Made by a program: the position numbers and the translations under genes | Source of the DNA: Spongiibacter marinus | Lineage (GTDB): Bacteria > Pseudomonadota > Gammaproteobacteria > Pseudomonadales > Spongiibacteraceae | Direction of reading: 5' to 3' | Assembly (NCBI RefSeq): GCF_016906995.1 | Contig: NZ_JAFBBD010000001.1 | Location: forward strand, 124,001-188,000 | DNA: 64,000 nucleotides | Notes under the pieces: generated by a model | Databases searched by the model: none | What the model was told of the DNA's origin: nothing | Seen by the model: only the letters and a program-made list of their open reading frames with translations | Shown here: positions 30,078 through 38,021 of the stretch, in pieces | How the letters are laid out: each line of letters opens with the position of its first letter | Numbering within the stretch: position 1 is the stretch's first letter

Positions 30078-30599
30078 ATGCGTAAAACTATTCTGCTGTT
30101 CGCAGCAATGCTCGCCATTTCAGGCAACGCCTTTGCCTCACAACTCGGCTTATACGGCGGCTTACAATACCAATCCATTGAAGATGACGAAAACACGGAA
30201 CTCGGCGTCTTAAGTGCTCGTTTGGGCAGTTTTCTCACCGAGAACGTAAGTGCCGAGGTCAGGATTGGCACGGGCGTCAGTGACCATGGTGAACGTATAT
30301 CTGGAATGAAATTTTCTGTCGAAGCCGACACTACTCTGGGAGCGTACTTCAGAGGAGGTGTATTTATTACACCGCGCGTGTACCCGTATATCATCGTTGG
30401 CTATACGCAATTTGACTACACCGCCAAACTCGAAGGTTTTGGCTCGTTCTCTGACGATGAATCCGGCACTAGCTTAGGCATTGGAGCGGAATTTTTTATT
30501 AATAAAAAAACCGGTCTCACCCTAGAAGCAATGCGTCTCTTAGATGAAGATGATATCGAGCTCGATGCTCTCAATCTTGGCGTTGTAGTTAATTTTTAG
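30078..30599 (+). CDS. Small outer-membrane beta-barrel protein
   Basis: A 173-residue protein starting MRKTILLFAAMLAISGNAFA-SQLG; I prefer this ATG to the GTG nine bases upstream because AAGGAAG is then correctly spaced. The mature part has about eight amphipathic strands (LGLYGGLQYQSI, VYPYIIVGYTQFDYTA, TSLGIGAEFFIN) and ends with Phe (LGVVVNF), the classic outer-membrane C-terminal signal. It resembles the OmpA/OmpX-like eight-stranded barrels. It is the first gene of the second envelope operon; a strong hairpin follows it at 30618-30639. Confidence 0.8.
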   Translation: MRKTILLFAAMLAISGNAFASQLGLYGGLQYQSIEDDENTELGVLSARLGSFLTENVSAEVRIGTGVSDHGERISGMKFSVEADTTLGAYFRGGVFITPRVYPYIIVGYTQFDYTAKLEGFGSFSDDESGTSLGIGAEFFINKKTGLTLEAMRLLDEDDIELDALNLGVVVNF

Positions 30600-30617
30600 C
30601 GGACTCTTCCCTTGATC

Positions 30618-30639
30618 GGGGGCTGCCTCATCAGCCCCC
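30618..30639 (+). other. Strong hairpin between barrel gene and lipoprotein gene
   Basis: Perfect eight-pair stem GGGGGCTG / CAGCCCCC with a CCTCAT loop, not followed by a T-run. In an operon gap of 72 bases such a structure often stabilises the upstream message or lowers expression downstream. It is not a classical terminator. Confidence 0.6.
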
Positions 30640-30671
30640 TCCACACTAACAAAACTATAGGGTAATCACGG

Positions 30672-32054
30672 ATGATTACACTTCGTACCTTTTTGCTTGC
30701 AACAAGCATTTTTGCCACCGGCTGTGCCAGTTACAGCAACTCATCATTTGTTAATCAGATCGACACCCACTACAGCGCGGGTCAATTCGAACAATCAGCG
30801 CTGTATATAGAAAAAAAACTGGGCCTCTATGAGGAAGCGGAGCAAACGTTAAAGCCCGTGGCTCCCAATGCCGGCGATGTTTTAATGCATCTTGAGGCCG
30901 GCGAAAATTGGCGGCTCTCAGGAAATCTCGAGCGCAGTATTGCGCACTACGACGCAGTAGAAGAGTTGTTAAAAACCGAAGACACCGAAGGCGTGGGTAA
31001 GAAAGTCGCCGAAGGGGCTGGCTCAGCGTTAGTAAACGACACTTTGCGATCTTATGACCCCGCCTCGTCTGAGCGCATTCTTACCAACTACTATAAAGCG
31101 ATGTCTTTCTGGGCTCAGGGCAATGCCGACTTTGCGCGAGTGGAGTTCAATCGCGCCAATGAACGTGCGCGCATCGCCGTTGAAGACAATGCAGATAAAA
31201 TTGCCGAACAACAGGAAGAAGAAACCAAGCTCGACGACAAAGAGCGCTCGAAGCTTACCTCAAAGATCGAAGAAAAATTTCCCTCCATGGCAAATTGGGC
31301 GGTTTTTGAGGACTTCCTGAACCCCGCCGTGGCCTATACCAACGCGCTTTTCTTAGCCTCTAGCAGCAACAGCGACATCTCCAAAGCACAGGATTTGATG
31401 GTTCGCGTTCGCGGGATGATAGGTGAGAATCCAGTTGTCGACAACGACCTAACCAACCTTAGCAACTACTCACGCCTGACTAATGGCGCACCCGCATGGT
31501 GGATTATTTATGAGTCGGGCCTAAGTCCAACACTGACAGAAAAGTCTTTCGCAATACCGTTTATTTGGAGTGGCAATCTAATTACTGCCAACATCGCACT
31601 TCCTGAGCTGACACCGCGCTGGACAGGGCTCACTACAAACGGCGTGACGCTCAATGGCTCGGCCGTCAATTTTTCTACGCTCGCCACTATGGAGCGCGTC
31701 CTCCAAACAGAGTTCAAAACTCGCTGGCCCGCAACTGTGACACGTGCAGTGATTACCGCCACAACTAAAGCCGTTTTACAACAGCAGATGGGGAAAGAGC
31801 TTGGGATTCTCGGCAACCTCGCTGGCCTTGCCTACTCTGCAGCCACCACAACTGCTGACACTCGAACTTGGCGATCCATGCCTGAAGCCTGGCATGTGGC
31901 CAAATTGCCGGCGACACAACTGAGCACCTTGCGCATCCCTTATGGCCTTGGACTGTTCTCAGACGTAGAGCTACCGAATAACACCAATGCCTTGGTGTAT
32001 ATCAAGCAGCCCGCCCCCAATGCAAAGCCCTATATTGAAGTCATTCAACTATAA
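30672..32054 (+). CDS. COG3014-like TPR lipoprotein (copy B)
   Basis: A 460-residue lipoprotein (signal ending IFATGC, Cys about 18). It begins with TPR-like helices (DTHYSAGQFEQSALYIEKKL, HLEAGENWRLSGNLERSIAHYDAVEEL, TNYYKAMSFWAQGNADFARVEFNRA) and a charged coiled stretch EQQEEETKLDDKERSKL, then a beta-rich C-terminal half with GAPAWWIIYESGLSP and RTWRSMPEAWHVAKLP. This is a clearer COG3014 member than copy A at 22626. It is followed after 11 bases by a YcfL-like gene and then an LpoB-like gene, a grouping found in several gammaproteobacteria. Confidence 0.82.
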   Translation: MITLRTFLLATSIFATGCASYSNSSFVNQIDTHYSAGQFEQSALYIEKKLGLYEEAEQTLKPVAPNAGDVLMHLEAGENWRLSGNLERSIAHYDAVEELLKTEDTEGVGKKVAEGAGSALVNDTLRSYDPASSERILTNYYKAMSFWAQGNADFARVEFNRANERARIAVEDNADKIAEQQEEETKLDDKERSKLTSKIEEKFPSMANWAVFEDFLNPAVAYTNALFLASSSNSDISKAQDLMVRVRGMIGENPVVDNDLTNLSNYSRLTNGAPAWWIIYESGLSPTLTEKSFAIPFIWSGNLITANIALPELTPRWTGLTTNGVTLNGSAVNFSTLATMERVLQTEFKTRWPATVTRAVITATTKAVLQQQMGKELGILGNLAGLAYSAATTTADTRTWRSMPEAWHVAKLPATQLSTLRIPYGLGLFSDVELPNNTNALVYIKQPAPNAKPYIEVIQL

Positions 32055-32065
32055 GGAATTTTCCC

Positions 32066-32428
32066 ATGCGAAAGTTACTGATCGTTATCGCTATATCCGC
32101 TGTTCTCTCCGCTTGCGCTGTGTCTCCCTCAGCGCCTCCTTGGGCGGCCCATGTTTCCTATGACGGTCAATGGGTCGAGGTACTCGATGTTCGAAGCTGG
32201 CATAGCGCGAATACGGGAATGGAATTGATGCTGAGAATCAAATCGAACGCATTCATGGATAGAACCATCCGTTACCGCGTTCTTTGGTACACCGAAGACG
32301 GCCGCCCGATTAAAACACTACTTGGTAAATGGAATGAACGTCTTCTAAAACCCGGACAGAGCATTGATATCACTGAATCCAGCCCCGGCCCTAAAGCCGC
32401 GGACTACCGAATTGAAATCGAAGATTAA
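32066..32428 (+). CDS. ycfL: YcfL-like (DUF1425) lipoprotein
   Basis: A 120-residue lipoprotein (signal ending AVLSAC, Cys about 17). The mature domain is a small beta sandwich: VEVLDVRSWHSANTGMELMLRIKSN, IRYRVLWYTEDGRPI, then KPGQSIDITESSPGPKAADYRIEI. This is the pattern of YcfL, which in E. coli is encoded directly before lpoB. Here the same pair order is kept, with 23 bases to the LpoB-like gene. Function is unknown; context links it to control of peptidoglycan synthesis at the outer membrane. Confidence 0.85.
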   Translation: MRKLLIVIAISAVLSACAVSPSAPPWAAHVSYDGQWVEVLDVRSWHSANTGMELMLRIKSNAFMDRTIRYRVLWYTEDGRPIKTLLGKWNERLLKPGQSIDITESSPGPKAADYRIEIED

Positions 32429-32451
32429 TTACTGACAGGACGCTATAAATC

Positions 32452-33054
32452 ATGAAAAAAGTTATCGTAATGACTTTGCTATCCCTAGTTTTCACTGGCT
32501 GCGCAGCTCCTGGCGCTAGCTACGTGGATACCAACAATGACACATCAGGAACCGTTATGGGTCTGGAGTATCGAGATTTTGAGAAAGCCGCAGCGGATGC
32601 GGTGGCATCAATGATCTCTACCGGTGCCGTCAGCCACCCAAGCGGCGGCCGCTATATCTTGGCGATAGGCAAGGTGACCAACGATACAATGCAGCGCATT
32701 GATACAGATCTAATCATCAAGAAAATTCGCATCGAGTTATTGCAGTCTGGCAAAGTTGTTGTGACAACTGCCGTAGGCATTAATGGCGCCGAAGACGAAA
32801 TGTCATACGCCGCACGTGAACTGCGCAATAATGATGAATTTAGTCAGGCACGCGTCGCCCGTAAAGGTACTCTTCAGGCCCCGGATCTCTCTCTTTCTGG
32901 AAAGATCCTACAGCGCAATCATTCAATGGGTCGCCAGCAACAGGTGGAGTACTTTTTTCAGCTCACACTTACCGACATCAATAGTGGCCTAGCCATCTGG
33001 GAAGGCGAAACCCCCATTATCAAGCGCGGCAGCGGTAAAACCGTTTCTTGGTAG
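32452..33054 (+). CDS. LpoB-like penicillin-binding protein activator (copy B)
   Basis: A 200-residue lipoprotein (signal ending LVFTGC, Cys about 17). It shows the LpoB series LEYRDFEKAAADAVASMISTG, YILAIGKVTNDTMQRIDTDLI, KIRIELLQSGKVVVTTAV, DLSLSGKILQRN and FFQLTLTDINSGLAIWEGE, with the final GSGKTVSW typical of LpoB. It aligns with copy A over its length but the two are strongly diverged. YcfL just upstream supports that copy B is the orthologous form. The expected target is a class A penicillin-binding protein elsewhere in the genome. Confidence 0.88.
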   Translation: MKKVIVMTLLSLVFTGCAAPGASYVDTNNDTSGTVMGLEYRDFEKAAADAVASMISTGAVSHPSGGRYILAIGKVTNDTMQRIDTDLIIKKIRIELLQSGKVVVTTAVGINGAEDEMSYAARELRNNDEFSQARVARKGTLQAPDLSLSGKILQRNHSMGRQQQVEYFFQLTLTDINSGLAIWEGETPIIKRGSGKTVSW

Positions 33055-33069
33055 CAGAGGGCTTTAGCT

Positions 33070-34416
33070 ATGACATGGACGTTACGTTCAATTGCGCCAA
33101 GGGCAACCTTGGCGGCTTTTTTCTTTTCGCAATGGGCTTTTGCCCTAACACCACCCGCTGTTAATGAAGGTGACGATCTAAGCGGTGTTTTAAGCACTTA
33201 CGCACTCTCTTCGCAGGCAGAGCTCTCGGCACAGGGCAAGAACTATCGCTTTATATCCGCCACCGCGCCGATATCTGGCAGCCCAGGAACGGCGGCTTAC
33301 ATCACCTCACTCAACCTTGCTTATCAACAAGCTCTCGCCGATGCCTACTCTGGCATGGCAGAAACATTGGGTGCAGCGAATATCAGCTCGCTGACCTCAG
33401 TCTCAACCGACAACCTTACCGGAACCGCTCAGGATGCTATCGCCGATTGCAAAATGAAGAAGGCCGCAAATGGTGAACCGTCATCGAGCCTTTCCGAAAA
33501 AGCAATGGCTTTGCTCGATCGTTTTTTGGCAGACAAATCCAGCAAGGACAACGAGCAGCCTGAACGTCGCATAACCTGTGAAACTATCACCGACAAACGC
33601 GCCATCGAAGATACCATCGAAAAGACGATCGCTGACGTCTTCGAAGGCTCCAGAGTCGTTCAAACCGTCATTCATGACGGCGAAATAGGTGTTGTAATTG
33701 CTTTGTCACCCGAAACGGCACGTACTGCAGGTGTATTAGCCGCCCAGCAGCCCTCCACAGTCCCTAACCCCAGGGCAATACATGAAGTTGCAGAATGGGT
33801 TGAGCGCCAGACCGGCCAGCAGCCCGGCAATTTAATGGGGTTAGTGGGTAGCAGGATGTTTAAGTTATCCAACGGCGAATGGGCAGTGATCGGTTTTGGT
33901 ATTGCACCCGCCGACTCTGGCGGCTTTAGTGGCGCAATGGGCAAGCAGAAGCTCAGCGCCCAGAGAAAAACAGCAGCGATTGATGCACAGAGAGAATTGG
34001 CAAGATTTGCCAACACCACGATCTCTGCACACAGTGAAAAGATCGCGGTGGATAATCAAACGGGAACAGCTCGCTCAATTGAACTCAATGACAACGAAAC
34101 CATCGAGAGCATTGTTCAACGAAGCACTTATAGCAGGTTTAAGGCCTACACCACCACGGCGTCGAAGCTTCGCCTAACGGGCGGTACGCAAGTGTATTCT
34201 CAGAAACTAAAAGACCCTGAATCCAGCGCGGAGTTTTTCCTGGTTGCGCACGCATGGTCACCCAGCCTCATGACGCTAGCTAGAGACTTCCGCCAACACA
34301 CCCAGCAGGGATATTCTCAAGGACGATCAGGTGGAGGCACCGCTTCAAGCAAGCGAACGGAGCCGAGCTCTCCCACGCAGCCGACCTTGGTTCCTATTAT
34401 CGAACAGGACTGGTGA
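33070..34416 (+). CDS. Secreted protein of unknown function in LpoB operon
   Basis: A 448-residue exported protein; signal peptide MTWTLRSIAPRATLAAFFFSQWAFA. Two parts can be seen. The N-terminal part (about 60-220) has AAYITSLNLAYQQALADAYSGMAETLG and a strand VVQTVIHDGEIGVVIALSPETA, which recalls the LPP20 or FlgT alpha-beta arrangement. The second part (about 290-420) repeats the theme with KTAAIDAQRELARFANTTI and EFFLVAHAWSPSLM. A Ser/Gly/Pro-rich tail follows. I do not recognise a named family with certainty. It ends one base before the FlgT/CsgG-like gene, so the two are co-translated. Confidence 0.7.
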   Translation: MTWTLRSIAPRATLAAFFFSQWAFALTPPAVNEGDDLSGVLSTYALSSQAELSAQGKNYRFISATAPISGSPGTAAYITSLNLAYQQALADAYSGMAETLGAANISSLTSVSTDNLTGTAQDAIADCKMKKAANGEPSSSLSEKAMALLDRFLADKSSKDNEQPERRITCETITDKRAIEDTIEKTIADVFEGSRVVQTVIHDGEIGVVIALSPETARTAGVLAAQQPSTVPNPRAIHEVAEWVERQTGQQPGNLMGLVGSRMFKLSNGEWAVIGFGIAPADSGGFSGAMGKQKLSAQRKTAAIDAQRELARFANTTISAHSEKIAVDNQTGTARSIELNDNETIESIVQRSTYSRFKAYTTTASKLRLTGGTQVYSQKLKDPESSAEFFLVAHAWSPSLMTLARDFRQHTQQGYSQGRSGGGTASSKRTEPSSPTQPTLVPIIEQDW

Positions 34417-34417
34417 T

Positions 34418-35647
34418 ATGAAAAACATCGGAAACGCGGTGATCACACTACTCTTATTGATCGCCACATCATCACTGCATGCCAATACCAAATCGGTTCA
34501 AGTCAATGCAACAGGTTACGGCGCAAACCAGGAGGAGGCCATACGGGCGGCACTAACTTCCGCCGTCTCACAGGTCAATGGCGTCAGCCTATCATCACGG
34601 GAGGTTACCGCAAGCTCATCGATTAGCGCCTCCGCAACAGACAAGGCGGGGATGACAGAGAGTGCTGAAATTGAACTCAAAAGCCGTGTTGCCGCCTCGA
34701 CCCAAACAAAAGGGCAGGTAAAACGCTACGACATTCTAGCCTTGAAACACAATGAAGATGGCACCTATAAAGCGGAGCTTTCTGTTGAAGTGTATCGCTA
34801 TGATGTTCCGGCCTCTTCAAATCGAAAACGAATAGTGATTCTTCCTCCCAAGGCGAAGAACTACTATTTCTTGTTTGGCCGCGTTCAGGGGCACCAAATA
34901 TCCGACTACGTTTACACCGAACTTGAGAAAGCGATTGTACAAACGCGCAAATTCGCGGTGTTAAGCCGCGTAGATTTGGCCGACATGCACGCTGAGTTAA
35001 ATTTAATAGCCAGCGATTCGACCTCTCCAGAGGAGAAGGCCAAACTCGGCAGAATGCTGGGCGCCGACTACGTACTTATCCCACGAATCACAAAGGCCGA
35101 AGGCCGAACCTCAACAAGAACCATCCAAGTCACTGGGCAAACGGAGACTAGCCATACCGGCGAAGTTCGTGTTGCACTTAAAGTAGTGGTGCCTGCAACG
35201 GGCGAGATCAAATTCTCCGACGAATATTCCGCAACAACATCCAAGCCACTCGGTATCGGCCTGTTCAAATATGCCGTCGCGAAAGCCGCCCACGATTTAG
35301 TAGACAGAATTTACCCCTTACTGATCGTAGACGTGTCAGGACGCCAAGTGATAATCAATGGCGGCGGTGACGCCGTAAAGGTAGGACAACAATACAATGT
35401 TTACAATAAAGGTAAACAGATTGTTGACCCTTATACAGGCGAGTCATTGGGTAGCAAGCGCAGCTTCGTTGGGAAAATCAAAATTATCTCTGTAGAGAGC
35501 AAAATGTCGACGGCGACGATTATTAGCGGTACCGACTTCAACACCGGCATGGTACTTGCCAAGGACAAAACGCCCGTAAAAAAATCGAGCTATCGTAAGC
35601 CTCCCACACCTAAAGCTGATACCGGCATCAAACTCCCGTTCGACTAA
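34418..35647 (+). CDS. FlgT/CsgG-like secreted protein
   Basis: A 409-residue exported protein starting MKNIGNAVITLLLLIATSSLHA; a longer frame upstream would bury the signal peptide. Three parts: residues 27-130 with ATGYGANQEEAIRAALTSAV, the FlgT N-terminal pattern; residues 135-300 with IVILPPK, QTRKFAVLSRVDLADMHAEL and KLGRMLGADYVLIPRI, close to the CsgG core; and residues about 305-380, a small beta barrel (VIINGGGDAVKVGQQYNVYN). There is no lipid Cys, unlike CsgG. FlgT lines the flagellar H ring; CsgG forms the curli pore. It ends the plus-strand operon. Confidence 0.8.
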   Translation: MKNIGNAVITLLLLIATSSLHANTKSVQVNATGYGANQEEAIRAALTSAVSQVNGVSLSSREVTASSSISASATDKAGMTESAEIELKSRVAASTQTKGQVKRYDILALKHNEDGTYKAELSVEVYRYDVPASSNRKRIVILPPKAKNYYFLFGRVQGHQISDYVYTELEKAIVQTRKFAVLSRVDLADMHAELNLIASDSTSPEEKAKLGRMLGADYVLIPRITKAEGRTSTRTIQVTGQTETSHTGEVRVALKVVVPATGEIKFSDEYSATTSKPLGIGLFKYAVAKAAHDLVDRIYPLLIVDVSGRQVIINGGGDAVKVGQQYNVYNKGKQIVDPYTGESLGSKRSFVGKIKIISVESKMSTATIISGTDFNTGMVLAKDKTPVKKSSYRKPPTPKADTGIKLPFD

Positions 35648-35724
35648 TTTTTAGAAACAAATCAACGGAACTTTCCAATACCACGACGCTAACACCACGC
35701 AATTTCGCTAGCTAATTTCACAGG

Positions 35725-35752
35725 CAAAAAAAAGCCGGGCAATGCCCGGCTC
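35725..35752 (-). terminator. Terminator of glyA
   Basis: On the minus strand AGCCGGGC / GCCCGGCT closes an ATT loop and is followed by eight T. It lies 17 bases past the glyA stop. It also marks the right border of the envelope gene block. Confidence 0.95.
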
Positions 35753-35768
35753 TTCAACCCATTTTACA

Positions 35769-37031
35769 TTAAGCGTAAACGGGGTGGCGCTTACAAACCT
35801 CAAGCACCTTCGCTTTCACTTCTTCAATTTTAGCGCTGGCATCACCAGACTCGAGTGCTTCCAATACATCGCACATCCAGTTGGCCAGATCGATACACTC
35901 TGCTTCTTTGAAGCCGCGAGTTGTCACTGCCGGCGTACCTACGCGCAGACCACTGGTGATGAACGGTGAACGCGGATCGTTAGGAACCGCGTTTTTGTTC
36001 ACGGTGATGTTAGCTGCCCCTAGCGCTGCATCAGCGTCTTTGCCGGTGTAAGGCTTGCCGATCAGATCCACCAACATCAGGTGGTTCTCGGTACCGCCTG
36101 AAACAATATTGATACCGCGATCAATAAAGGTCTTGGCCATCGCTTTTGCATTGGCAACCACCTGCTTTTGGTAGTCGACGTACTCAGGGCTCATTGCCTC
36201 TTTAAAGCTCACCGCTTTAGCGGCAATCACGTGCATCAGCGGACCACCCTGACCACCTGGGAAAACGGCAGAGTTCAGCTTCTTCTCAATTTCTTCGTTG
36301 GCTTTTGCCAGGATCAAACCGCCACGCGGACCACGGAGGGTTTTGTGAGTCGTGGTGGTTACCACGTCGGCAAAGGGCATTGGGTTGGGGTAGATGCCCG
36401 CCGCGACCAGACCCGCCACGTGAGCCATATCAACCATCAGGTAGGCGCCCACTTTGTCGGCGATTTCACGGAATTTCGCCCAATCGACAATGCCCGAGTA
36501 CGCGGAGAAGCCCGCCACAATCATTTTGGGCTTATGCTCTAGAGCCAAGGCCTCTACTTGTGCGTAATCGATTTCGCCCGTGTCGTTGTTCAGGCCATAC
36601 TGCACAGCATGATAGGTTTTGCCAGAAAAGTTTGGCTTGGCGCCGTGGGTCAAGTGACCACCCGCATCCAGGCTCATACCCAGCACTGTCTCACCTGGCA
36701 GCACCAACGCTTGATATACCGCTGCATTTGCCTGTGAGCCCGAGTGAGGCTGAACATTTGCGTAGTCAGCACCAAACAGTGCCTTGGCGCGCTCAATGGC
36801 CAGAGACTCGGCTTTATCTACATACTCACAACCGCCGTAGTAGCGCTTGCCAGGATAGCCCTCGGCGTATTTATTGGTCAGCGCCGTACCCTGAGCTTGC
36901 ATTACGCGGGGGCTGGTGTAGTTCTCGGAAGCAATCAGCTCGATGTGCTCTTCCTGACGAACCTCTTCTTCCTGGATTGCAGACCAAATATCGTCGTCGA
37001 AACCAGCTATCGTCATCTCTTTGTTAAACAT
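35769..37031 (-). CDS. glyA: Serine hydroxymethyltransferase
   Basis: A 420-residue PLP enzyme that converts serine and tetrahydrofolate to glycine and methylene-tetrahydrofolate. Signatures: [53 protein letters not shown] and the PLP-lysine motif [14 protein letters not shown]. Length is normal. The ATG has GCGGGGG as ribosome site. In many proteobacteria it directly precedes nrdR-ribD; here it points the same way but lies 15 kb upstream of nrdR. The 188-base divergent region has a perfect ATTGTACAAT palindrome at 37073-37082. Confidence 0.98.
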   Translation of the reverse strand: MFNKEMTIAGFDDDIWSAIQEEEVRQEEHIELIASENYTSPRVMQAQGTALTNKYAEGYPGKRYYGGCEYVDKAESLAIERAKALFGADYANVQPHSGSQANAAVYQALVLPGETVLGMSLDAGGHLTHGAKPNFSGKTYHAVQYGLNNDTGEIDYAQVEALALEHKPKMIVAGFSAYSGIVDWAKFREIADKVGAYLMVDMAHVAGLVAAGIYPNPMPFADVVTTTTHKTLRGPRGGLILAKANEEIEKKLNSAVFPGGQGGPLMHVIAAKAVSFKEAMSPEYVDYQKQVVANAKAMAKTFIDRGINIVSGGTENHLMLVDLIGKPYTGKDADAALGAANITVNKNAVPNDPRSPFITSGLRVGTPAVTTRGFKEAECIDLANWMCDVLEALESGDASAKIEEVKAKVLEVCKRHPVYA

Positions 37032-37219
37032 AGAACCCCCGCAAGGCAGATACAGGCTAAGAAAAGCCGCGCATTGTACAATAAACGCGCGCCGCCGGCA
37101 CCGTTTTAGGCCGCCAACTTTGTTACGCAGAGCGGTAGCGACTTAGATTCTTCAAATTTGCACTCTACAGCGCACCAACGCTCAGCTATGATGTCGCCAG
37201 AGAAACTGGAAATCCCCAT

Positions 37220-37624
37220 ATGAATCAAACAGATATGCCGCCCCAGCAAATTAAGCTACACAAGAAATCACGCCTTCTGGAGCTCCGCTACGCCGACGGC
37301 AGTCACTACCAGCTCAGCTGCGAATTTTTACGTGTCTTCTCACCCTCGGCGGAGGTACGCGGCCACGGGCGCGGCCAGGAGGTATTGCAAACTGGCAAAT
37401 TGAATGTGGAGATCCGCGATATTATTGCCGTCGGGAACTATGCGATTCAGCTAGTGTTCGATGACGGGCACGACAGCGGGATATACTCTTGGCGCTACTT
37501 GCGAGAACTCGGCGAAAATCATCAGACCTTATGGGAAGGCTATCTCGCAGAGTTGCGGGCGGCAAATGCCAGCCGCGACCCAGATGAGCAGATCGTCACA
37601 CTCGTCGACCCAAGCAAGGGCTAG
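37220..37624 (+). CDS. DUF971 family protein
   Basis: A 134-residue protein matching the DUF971 fold, related to the N-terminal zinc-binding-like domain of gamma-butyrobetaine hydroxylase: IKLHKKSRLLELRYADGSHYQLSCEFLRVFSPSAEVRGHG, then VGNYAIQLVFDDGHDSGIYSWRYLREL. The DGH.SGIY.W.YL block is diagnostic. Only one of the usual Cys is seen, so metal binding is uncertain. Often found near iron-sulfur or folate genes; role unknown. Divergent from glyA. Confidence 0.92.
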   Translation: MNQTDMPPQQIKLHKKSRLLELRYADGSHYQLSCEFLRVFSPSAEVRGHGRGQEVLQTGKLNVEIRDIIAVGNYAIQLVFDDGHDSGIYSWRYLRELGENHQTLWEGYLAELRAANASRDPDEQIVTLVDPSKG

Positions 37625-37670
37625 GGCCGGTTCGCACTAATTACGTAGTGTAAACAGCCCCTAGTCGAAA

Positions 37671-37913
37671 TCAGTCTCTCAGGGAGATGGCCGGACGGAG
37701 ATTAACGCCGCCATCTTCCTCCAAGATGCCAATGTTCATTCCTGTTGTATTTTCAACAACGACAACGGGCGGCTGAAAACGGGGACGACGGATAAACTTG
37801 ATCTGCCAGCCAAAGTTTTCAATACGACGCAGTGACGTTCGCTGCAGCTCAGTAAGCAGCTCAGAAAGGTTGTGAGGCACAGGTTCCGCACCAACACGCT
37901 TTTCGTCAATCAT
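37671..37913 (-). CDS. Conserved-looking small protein of unknown function
   Basis: An 80-residue soluble protein, MIDEKRVGAEPVPHNLSELLTELQ followed by a basic strand region FGWQIKFIRRPRFQPPVVVVEN and DGGVNLRPAISLRD. Not recognised. The ATG is preceded by GGAGGGAG, a strong ribosome site, which with the natural amino-acid mix supports a real gene. It lies about 110 bases downstream of the PIN-PhoH gene on the same strand. No membrane segment. The basic beta region might bind nucleic acid; this is a guess. Confidence 0.7.
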   Translation of the reverse strand: MIDEKRVGAEPVPHNLSELLTELQRTSLRRIENFGWQIKFIRRPRFQPPVVVVENTTGMNIGILEEDGGVNLRPAISLRD

Positions 37914-38021
37914 GGCCGCACTCCCTCCAATTTAACGCCGAGTTTCATACCCCAACATTAATAAAGGCACAGTGCAGCGACTACCGCGGATTCACCCTAT
38001 TGACAGACGGCGAGGCAGGCC

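Noticed and set aside
36305-37027. A 240-residue plus-strand frame inside glyA
   Set aside because: It is Pro/Arg/His-rich and antisense to a gene with all its motifs, as expected from a GC-rich complementary strand.
37032-37219. A glycine riboswitch upstream of glyA
   Set aside because: No glycine aptamer core was seen in the divergent region, only a short ATTGTACAAT palindrome.
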